NCBI GenBank assembly: GCA_027603065.1
Contig: JADGJP010000010.1
Span: 1-64,000, forward strand
Direction: 5' to 3'
Source: Geranomyces variabilis
Lineage: Eukaryota > Chytridiomycota > Chytridiomycetes > Spizellomycetales > Powellomycetaceae
Length of the DNA: 64,000 nucleotides
Made by a program: the position numbers and the translations under genes. How positions within the stretch are numbered: the stretch's first letter is position 1; the number at the start of each line of letters is the position of its first letter. This document shows positions 43,433-53,626 of this stretch, piece by piece. Below the pieces are notes generated by a model. The model ran no database searches. It was given only the letters and a program-made list of their open reading frames with translations, and was not told where the DNA came from.

Positions 43433-44992
43433 ATGCGTGGAAGCTTGTCTAGGGAGACCTTCCTGAAAGAATACGAACTGTCGCTCGACGATGATTTCTC
43501 GCGCGACGGCAAGCCGGCCGCCTGGGCAACCTCAGACTCCAAGCCCAGGTTTTGGGGTCAGGAGGACCACAAGCTCGAAGCGTACGAACCTGACCCGTCC
43601 AACCGCACATTGGATTCGGCTGCCCTGGCCGTCAGCCCCGACGAGAAAATCATGGCCGTGGCCACGAACGCCGTGATTCGCATCTACGACCCAGAGTCAA
43701 AGGAGATGCTTTCTGAGCTTCGAGGGCACACGAGCCGTATCGGGAAGCTCGTCTTCTTACCATCCGTTCCTCTCAGGACTCGGGACGAGGAGGAGGCCCA
43801 GGACAGCGAGGCTCGCCCTGCCACAAAATACATCCTCTTCTCCGAAAATTCTCACAGTGGCCGCAACGAGGACGTCATCTTTGTCTGGCTCCTCGACGAT
43901 CGCGGGCGCCAGATTGGCCGTCGAGATCCTATGAATGTCATTTACCTAGCCTCCCGCGCTCTCGAGGCTGTCTCACCAGACCTTTGCTCCCAACACGACC
44001 TTGACGAGCTTGCCGTTGAATCCATCCGTTCGGCCTTTGCCAAGGCACTGCAGGAGGCGGACGCGCGGAACCGCGTGGTGAATGTGCAGGTTTTCAATGG
44101 CCGCTTCCCCTCCTACAACTCACTTCCCGCGAGCAAGGGCGGCGACAAGTTCCTATACATAGGGCACGCGGCGTCCATACAGGGGGCCATGCGACCCGCC
44201 GAAGAGCTCCCCCAGGTAGTCCTCTACTCCATGCATTCCGGCACCGAGGTCGCCCGTCTCAAAGGCCACTCGGATTTTATTCCGTGGGCCGCTATATCAC
44301 CCGCGGATGACAACATTATCGCGACGGCAAGCTGGGACCAGACGTTTCGCATCTGGGACGTCCGCATGGGCGTGAGCAAGGCCGTCATTGAAACGACTTT
44401 TCAGAACTGGGCCGGCGCTTTCTCCCCCGACGGCTCCAAGGTGCTCTTCAACGGAGGAGGTGGAGATTCCTTGCACGTGCGCATTTACGACGTTGAGACG
44501 GCGCAGGAGCTGGTCCGTCTTCCAGAGCTTCCTGCAATGGACTTGTTACGCAATTTCGCCTGGTCAGGGGCGGAGATTGCGCTCCTGGACCGGGGCGTCG
44601 CGATGCTTTGGAAGCCTTTCACGGACTCCTCGGACGTTGCCAAGCAGAGCTTCGAAGATAACGATAACGGCGCGCCAACGATAGGACACGGCGCGTTGAC
44701 AAGGCTCCTTCGCCTGCACGAGGGCGAAGATAACTTCATCGAGTGCTTCGCCAACTTGAAAAACGTTTCCTGGATCAAAGATGGCTCAAGCCGCAAGCTG
44801 GTTGTTCAAACCTCAGAGTCCACGACCTTTGTCTGGGACTGGGATGCTAATGTAAAGTGGCGCTTCCAGCGACCAAAAGGGACGCCTCTACCCTTCTGGG
44901 TGAACCAAGGCACCCATGTGTTTTCGGGCAGCCAGGTCTTAGCTATACTTGATGGGGATGGGTGCGTGAGGTTTTGGAACTTGCAGGGCTGA
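43433..44992 (+). CDS. WD40-repeat protein (519 aa)
   Basis: This is an intronless frame starting at ATG 43433 (AAGATGC). WD-type repeats are seen at KIMAVATNAVIRIYDPES, at the block GHSDFIPWAAISPADDNIIA followed by TASWDQTFRIWD, and at QNWAGAFSPDGSKVLFNGGG. The closing repeats are VVQTSESTTFVWDWDANVKW and ILDGDGCVRFWNLQG, which ends the protein. It should form a beta-propeller, acting as a protein-interaction scaffold. An insertion of about 120 residues (about 110-230) separates the second and third blades. No catalytic motif is seen. The N-terminal 55 residues (RDGKPAAWATSDSKPRFWGQ) are not WD-like. The partner and pathway are unknown. Confidence 0.8.
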   Translation: MRGSLSRETFLKEYELSLDDDFSRDGKPAAWATSDSKPRFWGQEDHKLEAYEPDPSNRTLDSAALAVSPDEKIMAVATNAVIRIYDPESKEMLSELRGHTSRIGKLVFLPSVPLRTRDEEEAQDSEARPATKYILFSENSHSGRNEDVIFVWLLDDRGRQIGRRDPMNVIYLASRALEAVSPDLCSQHDLDELAVESIRSAFAKALQEADARNRVVNVQVFNGRFPSYNSLPASKGGDKFLYIGHAASIQGAMRPAEELPQVVLYSMHSGTEVARLKGHSDFIPWAAISPADDNIIATASWDQTFRIWDVRMGVSKAVIETTFQNWAGAFSPDGSKVLFNGGGGDSLHVRIYDVETAQELVRLPELPAMDLLRNFAWSGAEIALLDRGVAMLWKPFTDSSDVAKQSFEDNDNGAPTIGHGALTRLLRLHEGEDNFIECFANLKNVSWIKDGSSRKLVVQTSESTTFVWDWDANVKWRFQRPKGTPLPFWVNQGTHVFSGSQVLAILDGDGCVRFWNLQG

Positions 44993-45845
44993 TGAGGCAT
45001 GCTGTGCCGCCCGCTTTCGGATGTTTCATCCGTCTGGCCTTCGGCTTCACAAAAAACAAAACAGTTGAACCAGTTGAAGAAGGCTCGACGCTTGGGAGAC
45101 GTCAGCCGCTTGATGGCAGCGGTGACGATGCTTTAAGGTCTGACGCAAATTTAACCATTCGACAGTGACCACGTGACGACCTCTCCTGAATCGCCAAGGT
45201 AGCGCTGCTCGCCATTTTTCGCCTGATCTTCTTTTTTGTTATGTATCGCCAGTCGTTCCCTGTGCCGTTCAGTGCGAACCACAAACTATAGCTTTTATTG
45301 CGCTATGAAGTACAGCTACAATATAATGAGAATATTACCACGGCCGGTCTCCCCAACCAAGCACATACACAGGCTGCAGAGCTACACTGCGCTCCATCTG
45401 ATCGAAACCGAAGAGACGCAGTTTTATTTCCGTCAGCGCCGCAGTGAGTTGTGAGTTGGAGTTGGGCGCTATGTCAACCACACTTGCCGCTGCGCTTTGC
45501 TGTCAAAAATTCAACCCGCAAAACCAACACAGAGGCCGTCTCCAAAATCCTGGCAAAGGACCCGCCTCGCCTGTTCACAGAAAGGAAAGGAAAGTGGGCA
45601 TGGCACACAGGATGACGGGACTTTCCGTGCTATGGGCAGCGGGCAGATCAAGCGGCCGAGGGATAATAGAGGTCTCAATCAAACGCCCTCGGCGGGGCGC
45701 AAGGCTAGCGTCTTAAATTAGACACAAAGGGGCGCCTCGACAGCTTTTTCATAGCTCGACAGCAAACAGTTAAGGCGGGTTCTAATAGCTTGCCCCGGCC
45801 GCCAACCGCATCGTCTTCCCCCCACCTGCGCCCTCACTGCCGCGA
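44993..45845. other. Intergenic spacer
   Basis: 853 bp between two plus-strand genes. I see no coding frame with support; a CACGTG core lies at about 45169. Confidence 0.45.
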
Positions 45846-46714
45846 ATGTCTTTGCTCCAGCACGCCTTTTGTCTCCTTGAGGTCGCCCTGCGCGAGATTG
45901 GCGTTTGGAACTCGGTCAACAATGGATCCGCGCTACGGACGAAGGTGCTCAAGCTGCAGTTTGACCTTCTTGTACGTAGCTTATTTGCAAATTTGGCGTG
46001 ATGAAGCCTTCAAGTTTTTGGCAATGTTAACGCTTCTTCCCCATTCTTCCGGCCGCATAGGTGTCAAATGGTATAGGGGCACTGTTCATTGTCTTTGAAA
46101 GTCGATCAATCGCTAGCGTGGTAGCTAGCATTGTAGTCTTGGTTCTTCCTATGGCAATGCAGATCAAGGCCGTCGAAAAGGTTTGCAGTAGCCGCGCATT
46201 GACCTTCTCAATCAGTGTGCGTTCCTAACCTAGATGTTGGCTTTGCGCGTATAGAACAACCTAACCTTGGTCACAATAGCGCTTGCATGGGTCGCACTGT
46301 TTTTCATACCGAATGCGCTCGACGTGATCCTCGGGGTTGGACTCCTTTTTGCCTCACGGAAAGCGGGTTGTGGCAAGACCGGGGCTGAGCTGTGTCCCCA
46401 TCCCGTCTTGGGCTCACCAATAGCGTGGGCGCTTGGGCTTTACTGTTCGCTTCTCCAGGTAGGCTGCGCAATGCGCAATATTCCCACAGATGAGAGATTC
46501 GTAAGGCCGTTCACTGACCTCCTGTTTCGGCCGCATCCTGCAGTTGTATTATGCCTGGGTGCTGTGGAGTTTCCGTAGCGAGCTTGCGGCGGATTGGAAG
46601 CGCTTTTGCGAGCTTCAACGGGCAGCTGAAATCCAGGCACAAGTCCAAGCCGCTGTGGCATCTGCACTGGCAGAGCGCGACGCCAGCAAGGCATCGGGCA
46701 AGTCAGAGATTTGA
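45846..46714 (+). CDS. Four-exon membrane protein (206 aa)
   Basis: Exons 45846-45971, 46061-46180, 46255-46458 and 46544-46714 all join at phase 0 and give one continuous frame. The protein has a helical head (MSLLQHAFCLLEVALREIGV), then predicted membrane helices in IASVVASIVVLVLPMAM, LVTIALAWVALFFIPNAL and IAWALGLYCSLLQLYYAW. A charged C-terminal helix rich in Ala and Gln (EIQAQVQAAVASALAERD) looks like a coiled coil. No family is recognised. Exon borders coincide with membrane segments. Likely location is an internal or plasma membrane with the coiled coil in the cytosol. Confidence 0.75.
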
Positions 46715-47148
46715 GATCCTCAACTTCGGCGACTTCCCTTGAATTTTCTACCTACAATGGCTATATTCGCGATTGGCGTATCTCGCCCATTTCCCTATTA
46801 TTAACCTTATTGTTACGCGTCCCCCTCCCCCTCGTCATTTAAACATTAATTAAATTGTTTTATCAATTTGACCGTATTTCAGGAGAGTATGCAAGCTGTG
46901 AACTTCACCTCCTCTCCCCCACTTTCGCATCAAGCGTAAGTTAACTCTCGTACCGTGTGGGAGCACCAAGCCATGCCGTTCCACGAAGTCGCTTTCTCGA
47001 GGTTTTGTGTAGATGAACATCCCTGCTCCTGCTGGCGTGGAGATGCCTTCCGCGCACAGCTCACAGCCCTGCTGCGTGCGGGCATGACAGACGAGATGCT
47101 GCACGTGGAACACAGCGCCCACGACTTGTCGACGTATATGACGGACAA

Positions 47149-47401
47149 GTGCAAGTAAATGACCTTCTCGCCCGCGTTGGAAAGGATGCAGTAAACGTCG
47201 CAGCCACCGCGCAAGGAAAGACCGAGAAGTTCTATCTTGCCACTCGTCTGCTGCGTGCGTGGCATCGAGGAGAAGGCGGCCGGTGCCAGTCCTGTTGTTG
47301 TCTTCATGCCGATCAACGCGCTGCTAAACGATCAGCTTGTGCGCATAAAGGAGATCGGCTTTGACGCCGTGGTGTACGGCAACAAGGCCGACCTCGCTTA
47401 G
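47149..47401 (+). pseudogene. RecQ-type helicase fragment
   Basis: Two adjoining frames together show the first helicase motifs. The first is KDAVNVAATAQGKTEKFYL, which resembles motif I (usual TGxGKT). After a change of frame near 47260 comes SPVVVFMPINALLNDQLVRI, then KEIGFDAVVYGNK, which resembles RecQ motif Ia (SPLxxLMxDQ). The fragment stops before the DEAH motif. No downstream helicase sequence is found, because the decarboxylase-like gene starts within 180 bp. RecQ-like helicase genes are common near fungal telomeres and in mobile elements; this piece is a relic. Confidence 0.6.
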
Positions 47402-47511
47402 GACAAATTGAAGCTTATCATGCCTTGTTGACCAAAGCGACGCGTCAGGCGGTTGAAATAGCATGTGCACAGCCACAACGCGTGGCTCTCCCTACATGCT
47501 GCAAAGGCATG

Positions 47512-47517
47512 TATATA
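47512..47517 (+). promoter_or_regulatory. TATA-like element of the decarboxylase-like gene
   Basis: TATATA lies 62 bp upstream of the ATG at 47579. Confidence 0.4.
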
Positions 47518-47578
47518 CGCTGCGTTGCTCCTCTTCTGCCCATATTTCTTCATACCGCTTCATACCACCCTGCAAATC

Positions 47579-48619
47579 ATGGCCGCCGCTCAAACAAGGT
47601 TGAAGATCGGATGTTATCGCTATCACCACACGGAAGCCCTATTTAATGGAACTGTGAAAGTTCATCTCGATGACGCCGGTTCTCCAGACGTCGGTGGCGC
47701 TCTGGAAGTGGATTTCTTCTCCGACCACCTTCCTTCGGACATATTCCGACGGATGGTCAAAGATCGCGAATTTGACGCGGCGGAACTCGGATGGACGTTT
47801 TACCTCCGCACCCTGGAGATGTTCGACGAGCCGCCGTTCATCGCCATACCCATCTTTCCCAACAGGAATTTCAGGCACTCGGCCGTCTACGTCAATAATT
47901 CCATCAAGGAACCAAAGGATCTAATCGGCAAGACTGTCGGCGAATTTGGGCTGTACGGACATGACGCGGGAGTTTGGCCAAAGGGTATCCTGTCAGACGA
48001 ATACGGCGTGAAACCGGACCAATGTAAATGGCTGCTCGGCGCTTCCGACTGGAAGATGCCTCCCTTCGAATGGATCTCCCACCCGCATCCATCCAACGTC
48101 GACGTGCGACCGTCCCCGAATAACAATCCCCTCGGGCCGATGTTGGAGAACGGGGAGATCAGCGCCTTCATATCCGCCGTCGCTCCGAAATGTTACTTGG
48201 ATGGCTCCAACAAAGTCCGCCGTCTTTTCACAAACTACGAAGAGGTCGAACGCGACTATTACCGACGCACCGGCATCTTTCCCATCATGCACACCGTCGT
48301 TATCCGCCGGGAGCTCGTGAAGAAACACCCTGGATTGGCCAAGGCCATTTACAAGGCTTTCTGCGATGCCAAAGATATCACCATGAAGGATGTGAACTAT
48401 CGCTACATGGAACAACACATGCAGTTCAGCATGCCGTGGATTACGCCCCTGTACGAGCGCAATTTAGAGACTTTCGGGGGTGCGGATTGGTGGCCGTACG
48501 GGATCGAGAAAAATAGGAAAGCTGTCGACACGTTCCTTCGTTACTTCCACGAGCAGGGTCTTTCGACAAAGAGGTGGACGTGCGAGGAGGTATTCTGTCC
48601 GGATCTATTGGATACTTGA
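47579..48619 (+). CDS. 4,5-dihydroxyphthalate decarboxylase-like protein (346 aa)
   Basis: This is an intronless frame. The ATG at 47579 (ATCATGG) matches the family N-terminus; an upstream hydrophobic extension has no ATG of its own. The protein has the type 2 periplasmic-binding fold of bacterial 4,5-dihydroxyphthalate decarboxylases. Evidence is LKIGCYRYHHTEALFNG, IAIPIFPNRNFRHSAVYVN, then the PKDLIGKTVGEFGLYGHDAG block, and IFPIMHTVVIRRELVKKHP. Family enzymes remove a carboxyl from 4,5-dihydroxyphthalate to give protocatechuate; many eukaryotic homologues have untested activity. The lack of introns in an intron-rich neighbourhood and the mainly bacterial family suggest lateral transfer, an inference that needs a tree. 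No other aromatic-catabolism gene is nearby. Confidence 0.85.
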   Translation: MAAAQTRLKIGCYRYHHTEALFNGTVKVHLDDAGSPDVGGALEVDFFSDHLPSDIFRRMVKDREFDAAELGWTFYLRTLEMFDEPPFIAIPIFPNRNFRHSAVYVNNSIKEPKDLIGKTVGEFGLYGHDAGVWPKGILSDEYGVKPDQCKWLLGASDWKMPPFEWISHPHPSNVDVRPSPNNNPLGPMLENGEISAFISAVAPKCYLDGSNKVRRLFTNYEEVERDYYRRTGIFPIMHTVVIRRELVKKHPGLAKAIYKAFCDAKDITMKDVNYRYMEQHMQFSMPWITPLYERNLETFGGADWWPYGIEKNRKAVDTFLRYFHEQGLSTKRWTCEEVFCPDLLDT

Positions 48620-49120
48620 AGAGGAAGGGCGGGCGAAAACTGCGATGGCAAAGGGACCCCTCGATCACGCTCATTGAAATTTATGTACATTGGACGGGCC
48701 ATGAAGACTCGAGCTTGGATCAAAATAATGGGAAATTAATGCTCATCCCCTTTCCCTAATATTCTCATGCGCCTCTTTATTTCTCCCTTTATTTGTGACA
48801 AATCGCTTTTTACTGCCGAACATGTAATAAAAGTCAACCAGCGACGTCCGAGCGCTGGCGCTCTCCTCGCCCGCCCCTCCTGAAAACACGCCGGTTTTCT
48901 CTGCCAAGCTGACTGCCTGCTAAATCATTAACAATATTGGTATGAATTGGGAGTGTTGACGGGTTCGTATGAGGACTGCGCAGGCGTAGTTCAATCACGG
49001 CACGCTGTCAAGAATTAAATGCACGTCGCGTCGAACACCGCTGTTGCTTGATTCTATTCGACGAAACATTAACGATCCATTCCGGTGCACTCGCCAACTC
49101 CCATCTATTTCAAGACAAAA
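48620..49120. other. Intergenic spacer
   Basis: 501 bp between the decarboxylase-like gene and the C2 gene; AT-rich centre, no supported gene. Confidence 0.5.
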
Positions 49121-49698
49121 ATGAGGCTTTCCGTCACCGTGGTATCGCTTGAAAGAGTCAAGGACGCAGACCGTGAGTTGACTCCCGTGTCCCACCCTTC
49201 CGCCAAAAAATTGGTCGCCACTTATCAAAAACAATGAGACAGCCACGGGAAACGGAGATGTGTACGTTCGTCTCTCGACGGACAAAACCACGTGGCAGGC
49301 GACAACGGTTAAGCTCGGAGAAGGCCACCAAACGCTCGTCGAATTTGACGAAAAGTTCCAATTCGAGGTGGACCCTGACCCTCAGGTGAGGTCGACTGTC
49401 ATTACGCGGATTCGCGGATGGCTCGCGACACGACTGAAATTTTTGGTGGGGGCCAGGCTAAGCTCTACATCGAGGTTTATGATAAAGACCCGGCAAGCGA
49501 CGACTTTCTTCTGGGCTCCAATCATGTGGACCTCGCTCCTATCGGCGAATCGCAAGAAGTCAACGTCACTGTAAGGAAGAAAAGGAGCACGTGCGAGCCG
49601 CCGTTACTTCAAAACCCACGCTTTCTTGTTTACAGCTGAAGAAGCATGTGGTCCACCGACACGCTGGCATCGTGAAGATGAGGGTTGGATTTGAGTAA
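49121..49698 (+). CDS. Stand-alone C2-domain protein (123 aa)
   Basis: Four exons (49121-49172, 49243-49385, 49457-49570, 49636-49698) join in phase. The product is a single C2 domain: MRLSVTVVSLERVKDAD, PTGNGDVYVRLSTDKTTWQA, FDEKFQFEVDPDPQ, KLYIEVYDKDPASDDFLLGS and a final strand VKMRVGFE. The calcium loops keep acidic residues (Asp in KDADPTGNGD and YDKDPASDD), so Ca2+-dependent phospholipid binding is plausible. C2 domains usually sit in larger proteins. A free one resembles small plant and protist C2 proteins that deliver signals or cargo to membranes. Confidence 0.85.
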
Positions 49699-49749
49699 AA
49701 GCAGAGTTGATTTTTCTTCCGCTTTTGCCTGCCGCTGATTTTCCAGCGG

Positions 49750-50345
49750 TCAATGAAGGTGAACTACCATGTAAATTGTTACGCTAGCGGCGACACAACC
49801 CCAGCAAAATGTTCCGGTCGTGGATGTCGGAATTTTGAATTGAATTAAGCAATATTGCTGAGGTTGATTCCACCTTCCAAAAAGTCGAGTTGCATCTTTC
49901 AACCGTCTCGCGGACGGGGCGAGACATCGCGGACGGTGTAGTGCGTTTTCAATAAAGCGGGCGCTGTCACCGGACGAATCCAGTTTTTCATCGCAGTAAT
50001 CACCGCCGAAAGTTCGCGGCAGCAAGGCGGTTGCGAAGCCGCCGGTCGCCAAACGATTATAATTGAGACAAAGCTCCACGTCTTCACGCCGGACTGCTTC
50101 AAAAAAGGATGACAAGGCGGAAGCTAGCTTTCGTTCTGAACACTCATTTTCTGCTCCGTACTCAGACAAATACACGGACCTCGCGGCTTCCCCGGTGCTT
50201 CCGATTGCGCAACTGGGAAGGCACTGGCTAGCTAAGATCGAGTGGGCGCTCCTCAATGCCGACACCATTGAGTTAAGGGGCGTGGCGCCAAAGCCGATCC
50301 CTTGCGAGCGCTTGGAGAACCCAGCTGCAACTGGGAGATGGCCTC
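49750..50345 (-). CDS. Hypothetical protein fragment interrupted by a MITE
   Basis: The minus-strand frame from 50345 to a stop at 49750 reads plausibly (GIGFGATPLNSMVSALRSAH, ALSSFFEAVRREDVELCLNY, then NRLATGGFATALLP). Its 5' part would be made by the MITE at 50348-50451. Beyond the MITE, 50452-50560 gives another plausible stretch (FTTISMWNMAPFLSSAGRSD). Removing the MITE and one TA does not directly join the two frames, so an intron or earlier decay is likely. The family is not recognised. Confidence 0.35.
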
Positions 50346-50347
50346 TA

Positions 50348-50451
50348 CAGCCCGTGGCCAAAAGTCGGAGAACCCCCCGAAAACTTGCACAGGCAAAGAA
50401 AGTGCTTGCGCGGTGGCTGGTAGGGTCTCTCCGACATTTGTCCACTGGCTG
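50348..50451. mobile_element. Tc1/mariner-like MITE, copy 1 (104 bp)
   Basis: Terminal inverted repeats of about 30 bp begin CAGCCCGTGGCCAAAAGTCG and end CCGACATTTGTCCACTGGCTG. TA dinucleotides flank both ends. The interior (GCACAGG...GTGCTTGCGCGG) matches copy 3. The ends resemble Tc1/mariner-superfamily termini (CAGT..., AAAAGT.. and TA target duplication). There is no coding capacity. Confidence 0.85.
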
Positions 50452-51084
50452 TATATCTTTTCCGTGAAATCCGACCGACCCGCGCTAGACAAGAACGGTG
50501 CCATATTCCACATCGAGATAGTCGTGAAGGTCGCCCCCGCCTCTTGCAAAGACGATTAACGTTCCAGGCGTTGTTATCGTCAACCATCGCATGATCAGTG
50601 AATTGAAGGAGGTCAGTCATCATTATCCATCACGGGCGGCAGCGACGTATCATTGCGCATTTCGTTCAGCGTTTGACCTGATTGGTGATTGCAGATCGAT
50701 GAAAGCACGTTTGAGACATGTTGCCACGGCTTCTGGAGATTGGGGTAAAGGGGGTACTAAAATGCGTTGTTCGACCGGATCTGGATGCGACCGACGGGAC
50801 ATTGCAGCAAATTTTCAGTGTCGTCCGGCGTTGAGGTCGGACAGGCGTCAACCAGAACGGTATATACGCCACGCTGAAACGTGGGCCCCACATTCTGTTC
50901 ATAATAAAGCGCAGGGGATGGAAATGTGCTTGTATTAAATGAGATTGCATACTGACAGCAGGGAGGGAGGTTTATTGTGTTGTGTGTCTTGATGAAAGCC
51001 CAGCTGGCGCCGACAAAGATAGTTATGCGGCTGGAGCAGGACCACGGGCTAGGCTGCTGGGTGGTCCGCGAATATGCAGTTGAG
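50452..51084. other. Unresolved accessory DNA
   Basis: Coding-like scraps occur on the minus strand, including CPTSTPDDTENLLQCPVGRI at about 50760-50860, just before a TAG at 50757. I cannot join them into a gene. Confidence 0.25.
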
Positions 51085-51674
51085 TTAGGGCCTTTTGCCA
51101 GCGAGCCGCGCGTTTGAGGCTGGCTTCCTACAAACATTGAAGCGTGGGTATAAAAAAATGCGCAAAAGTGTACCGGAAACGAACGATCGAGGGATAATAA
51201 CAGATGAAAATACCTGGTGACAAGCTGCAAAGAAATCCTCGCGGTTCCTATCGCTGCGCGTAGTGCAGCAACTGATGCAAAAGCTCCACTCGGATTCTGT
51301 GATAACATCTTGGACATATTCCGTAAGAAACGCCTTGCATTCCTCCTCAAATTTGTACAGGCGCAATCGTTCTTGCTCGGTAAAAGCGACGTCGTCCTGA
51401 GCTTTGACCAGCGGATCGAGGGACGAGTAGGCGGTCTGGAATGGAAGCAACCGACGCAGACGTTCCTCCTTTGCAGCGTCCAACAACCACACCAGGGCGT
51501 CAGAGCGTTTTCCAAGAGAGACTGTTCAGCAAAATCGGCGTCGTCGGCGGCCTCCTTGGCAGCAGCTGTCAACACAGCGATTGCCAATGCGAGGTTTATC
51601 ACATTGTCATCTGCCGACGCAACTTGTATACGGAGAGCCAAGCGTTCAGCGGGAGTGACTGAGGGCAGGGCCAT
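51085..51674 (-). pseudogene. Hypothetical helical protein with a frame break
   Basis: Starting at ATG 51674, the first 55 codons (MALPSVTPAERLALRIQVAS, then VINLALAIAVLTAAAKEAAD) are in one frame. The continuation (ALVWLLDAAKEERLRRLLPF, then EQERLRLYKFEEECKAFLTE) is in another, with the change near 51500 and no splice signals around it. The coding run stops at a GTATTTTC near 51216 that could be a splice donor. No family is recognised. Either a sequencing indel or a decaying gene explains the break. Confidence 0.4.
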
Positions 51675-51722
51675 GGGATAAAACAAACGGAGACGGGGTC
51701 TGCGTAACTTAATAGGAGACAA

Positions 51723-52081
51723 CTAAACGTGCTGTGACAGCGAAGGTTGGGGTAACTTGAAGAGAAATAACTGATGGGCGGGGCTATGAGGTTGGGGGTA
51801 ACCAATGGGGGTCTCAGTTATTTCTCTTCAAGGCACGATTGCGAGTCTGGAAGAAGCGGGCGGCGGGGCGACGAGCAGCGGTAGCAGCAGTTAGTAGCAG
51901 TTAACAGCAGTAGCAGTTGTTTCCCAGTGTCATTTATATTTGATGGTGGACTGCGGGGGCTGTCGAAAAAAGCGGCAGGCGTTTCGTAAATATTAATATT
52001 TAATTACCCGGTAATGTTTCCGCCTCACGCCGCGTTGGGCGCTACAGTCCAAACCACCGGTACCTATCTATAGGACAACCC
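51723..52081. other. Intergenic spacer with AGCAGT-rich repeat
   Basis: A run of AGCAGT-like units (about 51880-51920) and an inverted pair near 51760 and 51825 (CTTGAAGAGAAATAACTGA and TCAGTTATTTCTCTTCAAG) that could fold or mark element ends. No gene is supported. Confidence 0.5.
51756..51832. repeat. Perfect 19-bp inverted repeat
   Basis: CTTGAAGAGAAATAACTGA (about 51756) and its exact complement TCAGTTATTTCTCTTCAAG (about 51814-51832) enclose about 39 bp. Together they form a 77-bp palindromic unit. This could be a very small MITE or a hairpin; the flanks do not show a clear target duplication. Confidence 0.6.
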
Positions 52082-53320
52082 ATGGGGGCAGCTCAGCTGG
52101 GCGGCTCGAGACTGGAGTATTCCAAGATAGCTACTGACATCGGCTTCTCCTCGCTCCTTACTCAGCTATGCGGATCACAATCAAAGCAAGAGACTGCGTT
52201 ATGGCAATTTACCCCGGACAGAAAAGAAGACATGCGAGACTGGCTGACCATTCTATTTCCAAGCCTTGCCAACCAGCCCGCCCTTGAGTTTACATTACGT
52301 TACGATGGCGAGTTTCCCAGCTCCGGCGAGTCTGTTCCACAAAGGTTCGATACTACCTTGACCGTGTGTGTCGATTTGCGGAGCGAAGATTTTAGCGAAC
52401 CGGCAGAACCAGACACTGCAATGAATTCTCACACTGGCACGCGCGGCCGCTCTCAAGAATCAACGAAGCGGCGGCTGTCAGCTGAAAGCTCCAGTCCGTT
52501 GCTCACGAAAAAGGTCAAATCTGAGGGCGTGAACTATGACCGCTCTAGAGAGCGTAACCGGCTCGAATCATGTAGCCACGCCTCCCGTGCAGGGAAGGAT
52601 TCGGGATCACCGCAAAGATCGCCAAAAGTTTCAAGATGCACTTGCCACTGCGGTTACGATCCGCGACCAATGCTCTGTGGGCACGAGGACTACTAATCCG
52701 CACGCACTAGAGTGCGCAGCTTGCACCCCCGGCAGCTGAAGTCTTTTTTAGTCAGGCTGGAGCACCTCACACTCTTGGGATTCCTGTTGTGACCCCACAG
52801 GACGAAAGGCCTGACTGGTGCTACAGTTACGATCTTACAAACGGCATGATGCTGCAATGTGCGCTCCACAGCGACTACAAAGATTTTTTGTGGTCGGTCA
52901 CCGGGGAAAACGCCATCTTTCGCGTATTTGTTTTCAGCGACTGTCACGAAGCATTGAAGCACAACACCCAGCTCAAGCGCCTTAAAAACGCACAGGAACA
53001 CGTACATTGACCAATTTGCGCACGCCAAGGCGTTCCGTCGATACTTTGAGGAAGCTCTGATCCGGCGATTCCGGGCTGCGGTTTCACGTCCTGATTCAGA
53101 CACTGACGCTATTCCTGCGGTTGAATCTGACGATGAAGAGAGCCAGTATGCAAATGATTTTATGTTTACAACAGCTCGCCCGCGGAGGGCCGACTCCGAC
53201 TCCGACTCCCCGAATCCGAAATCACCATCGGCGACCTTCTTAGCACGCCGTCATATAAAGAGTTCAAGTAGCCGGACAGAGGTCGCCGCGGTCCAATCTC
53301 TTTCGCAATCCTGGCCTTAA
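52082..53320 (+). pseudogene. HNH endonuclease-domain gene with frame breaks
   Basis: Exon 1 (52082-52513) and exon 2 (from 52593) join in phase across an 80-bp intron (GTCAAA...GTGCAG). Exon 2 begins the fungal HNH_2-type domain: RDQCSVGTRTTNPHALECAA, where family members have CxVTG...LEAAHIxP. The frame then moves by one base near 52720, after which APPAAEVFFSQAGAP and YSYDLTNGMMLQCALHSDYK follow the HNH pattern (xNGxxLxxxLHxxFD). A second change near 52995 leads to YIDQFAHAKAFRRYFEEALI and an acidic tail ending at TAA 53318-53320. The central His of HNH is not visible (Ala-Cys, or Gln in the shifted frame). Probably a broken nuclease gene; assembly indels are the alternative. Confidence 0.6.
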
Positions 53321-53626
53321 CCCTGCTCACTATTTCAGAAGAACCTGAGCGGCGGCGACGGCGGCGCGCGTGTTCTAGCCATTGGTAGTTAGTTTGAGGG
53401 ATACGGCAGCTGTCAAAAAATAGTCTCACTCGTCGTCACGCCTCAATTGGGACAAACATATTTTTTCCTTCGAAGTTTGAATGATCAGTAAATAATTTAC
53501 AGAAATTTTCTTTCCCGTTTCACTCAAAAGGGAACCGGGGAGGGGTGGGCGAGGGGCGAGGAAGGCGGGAGAGAGGGGAGGACGTGGGCGCGGCGCCGCC
53601 CGCCCTCCACACTCCATCAGCATTGA
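53321..53626. other. Spacer with purine-rich tract
   Basis: 306 bp without a supported gene; a G-rich segment (about 53530-53600) precedes the telomere-like tract. Confidence 0.45.
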
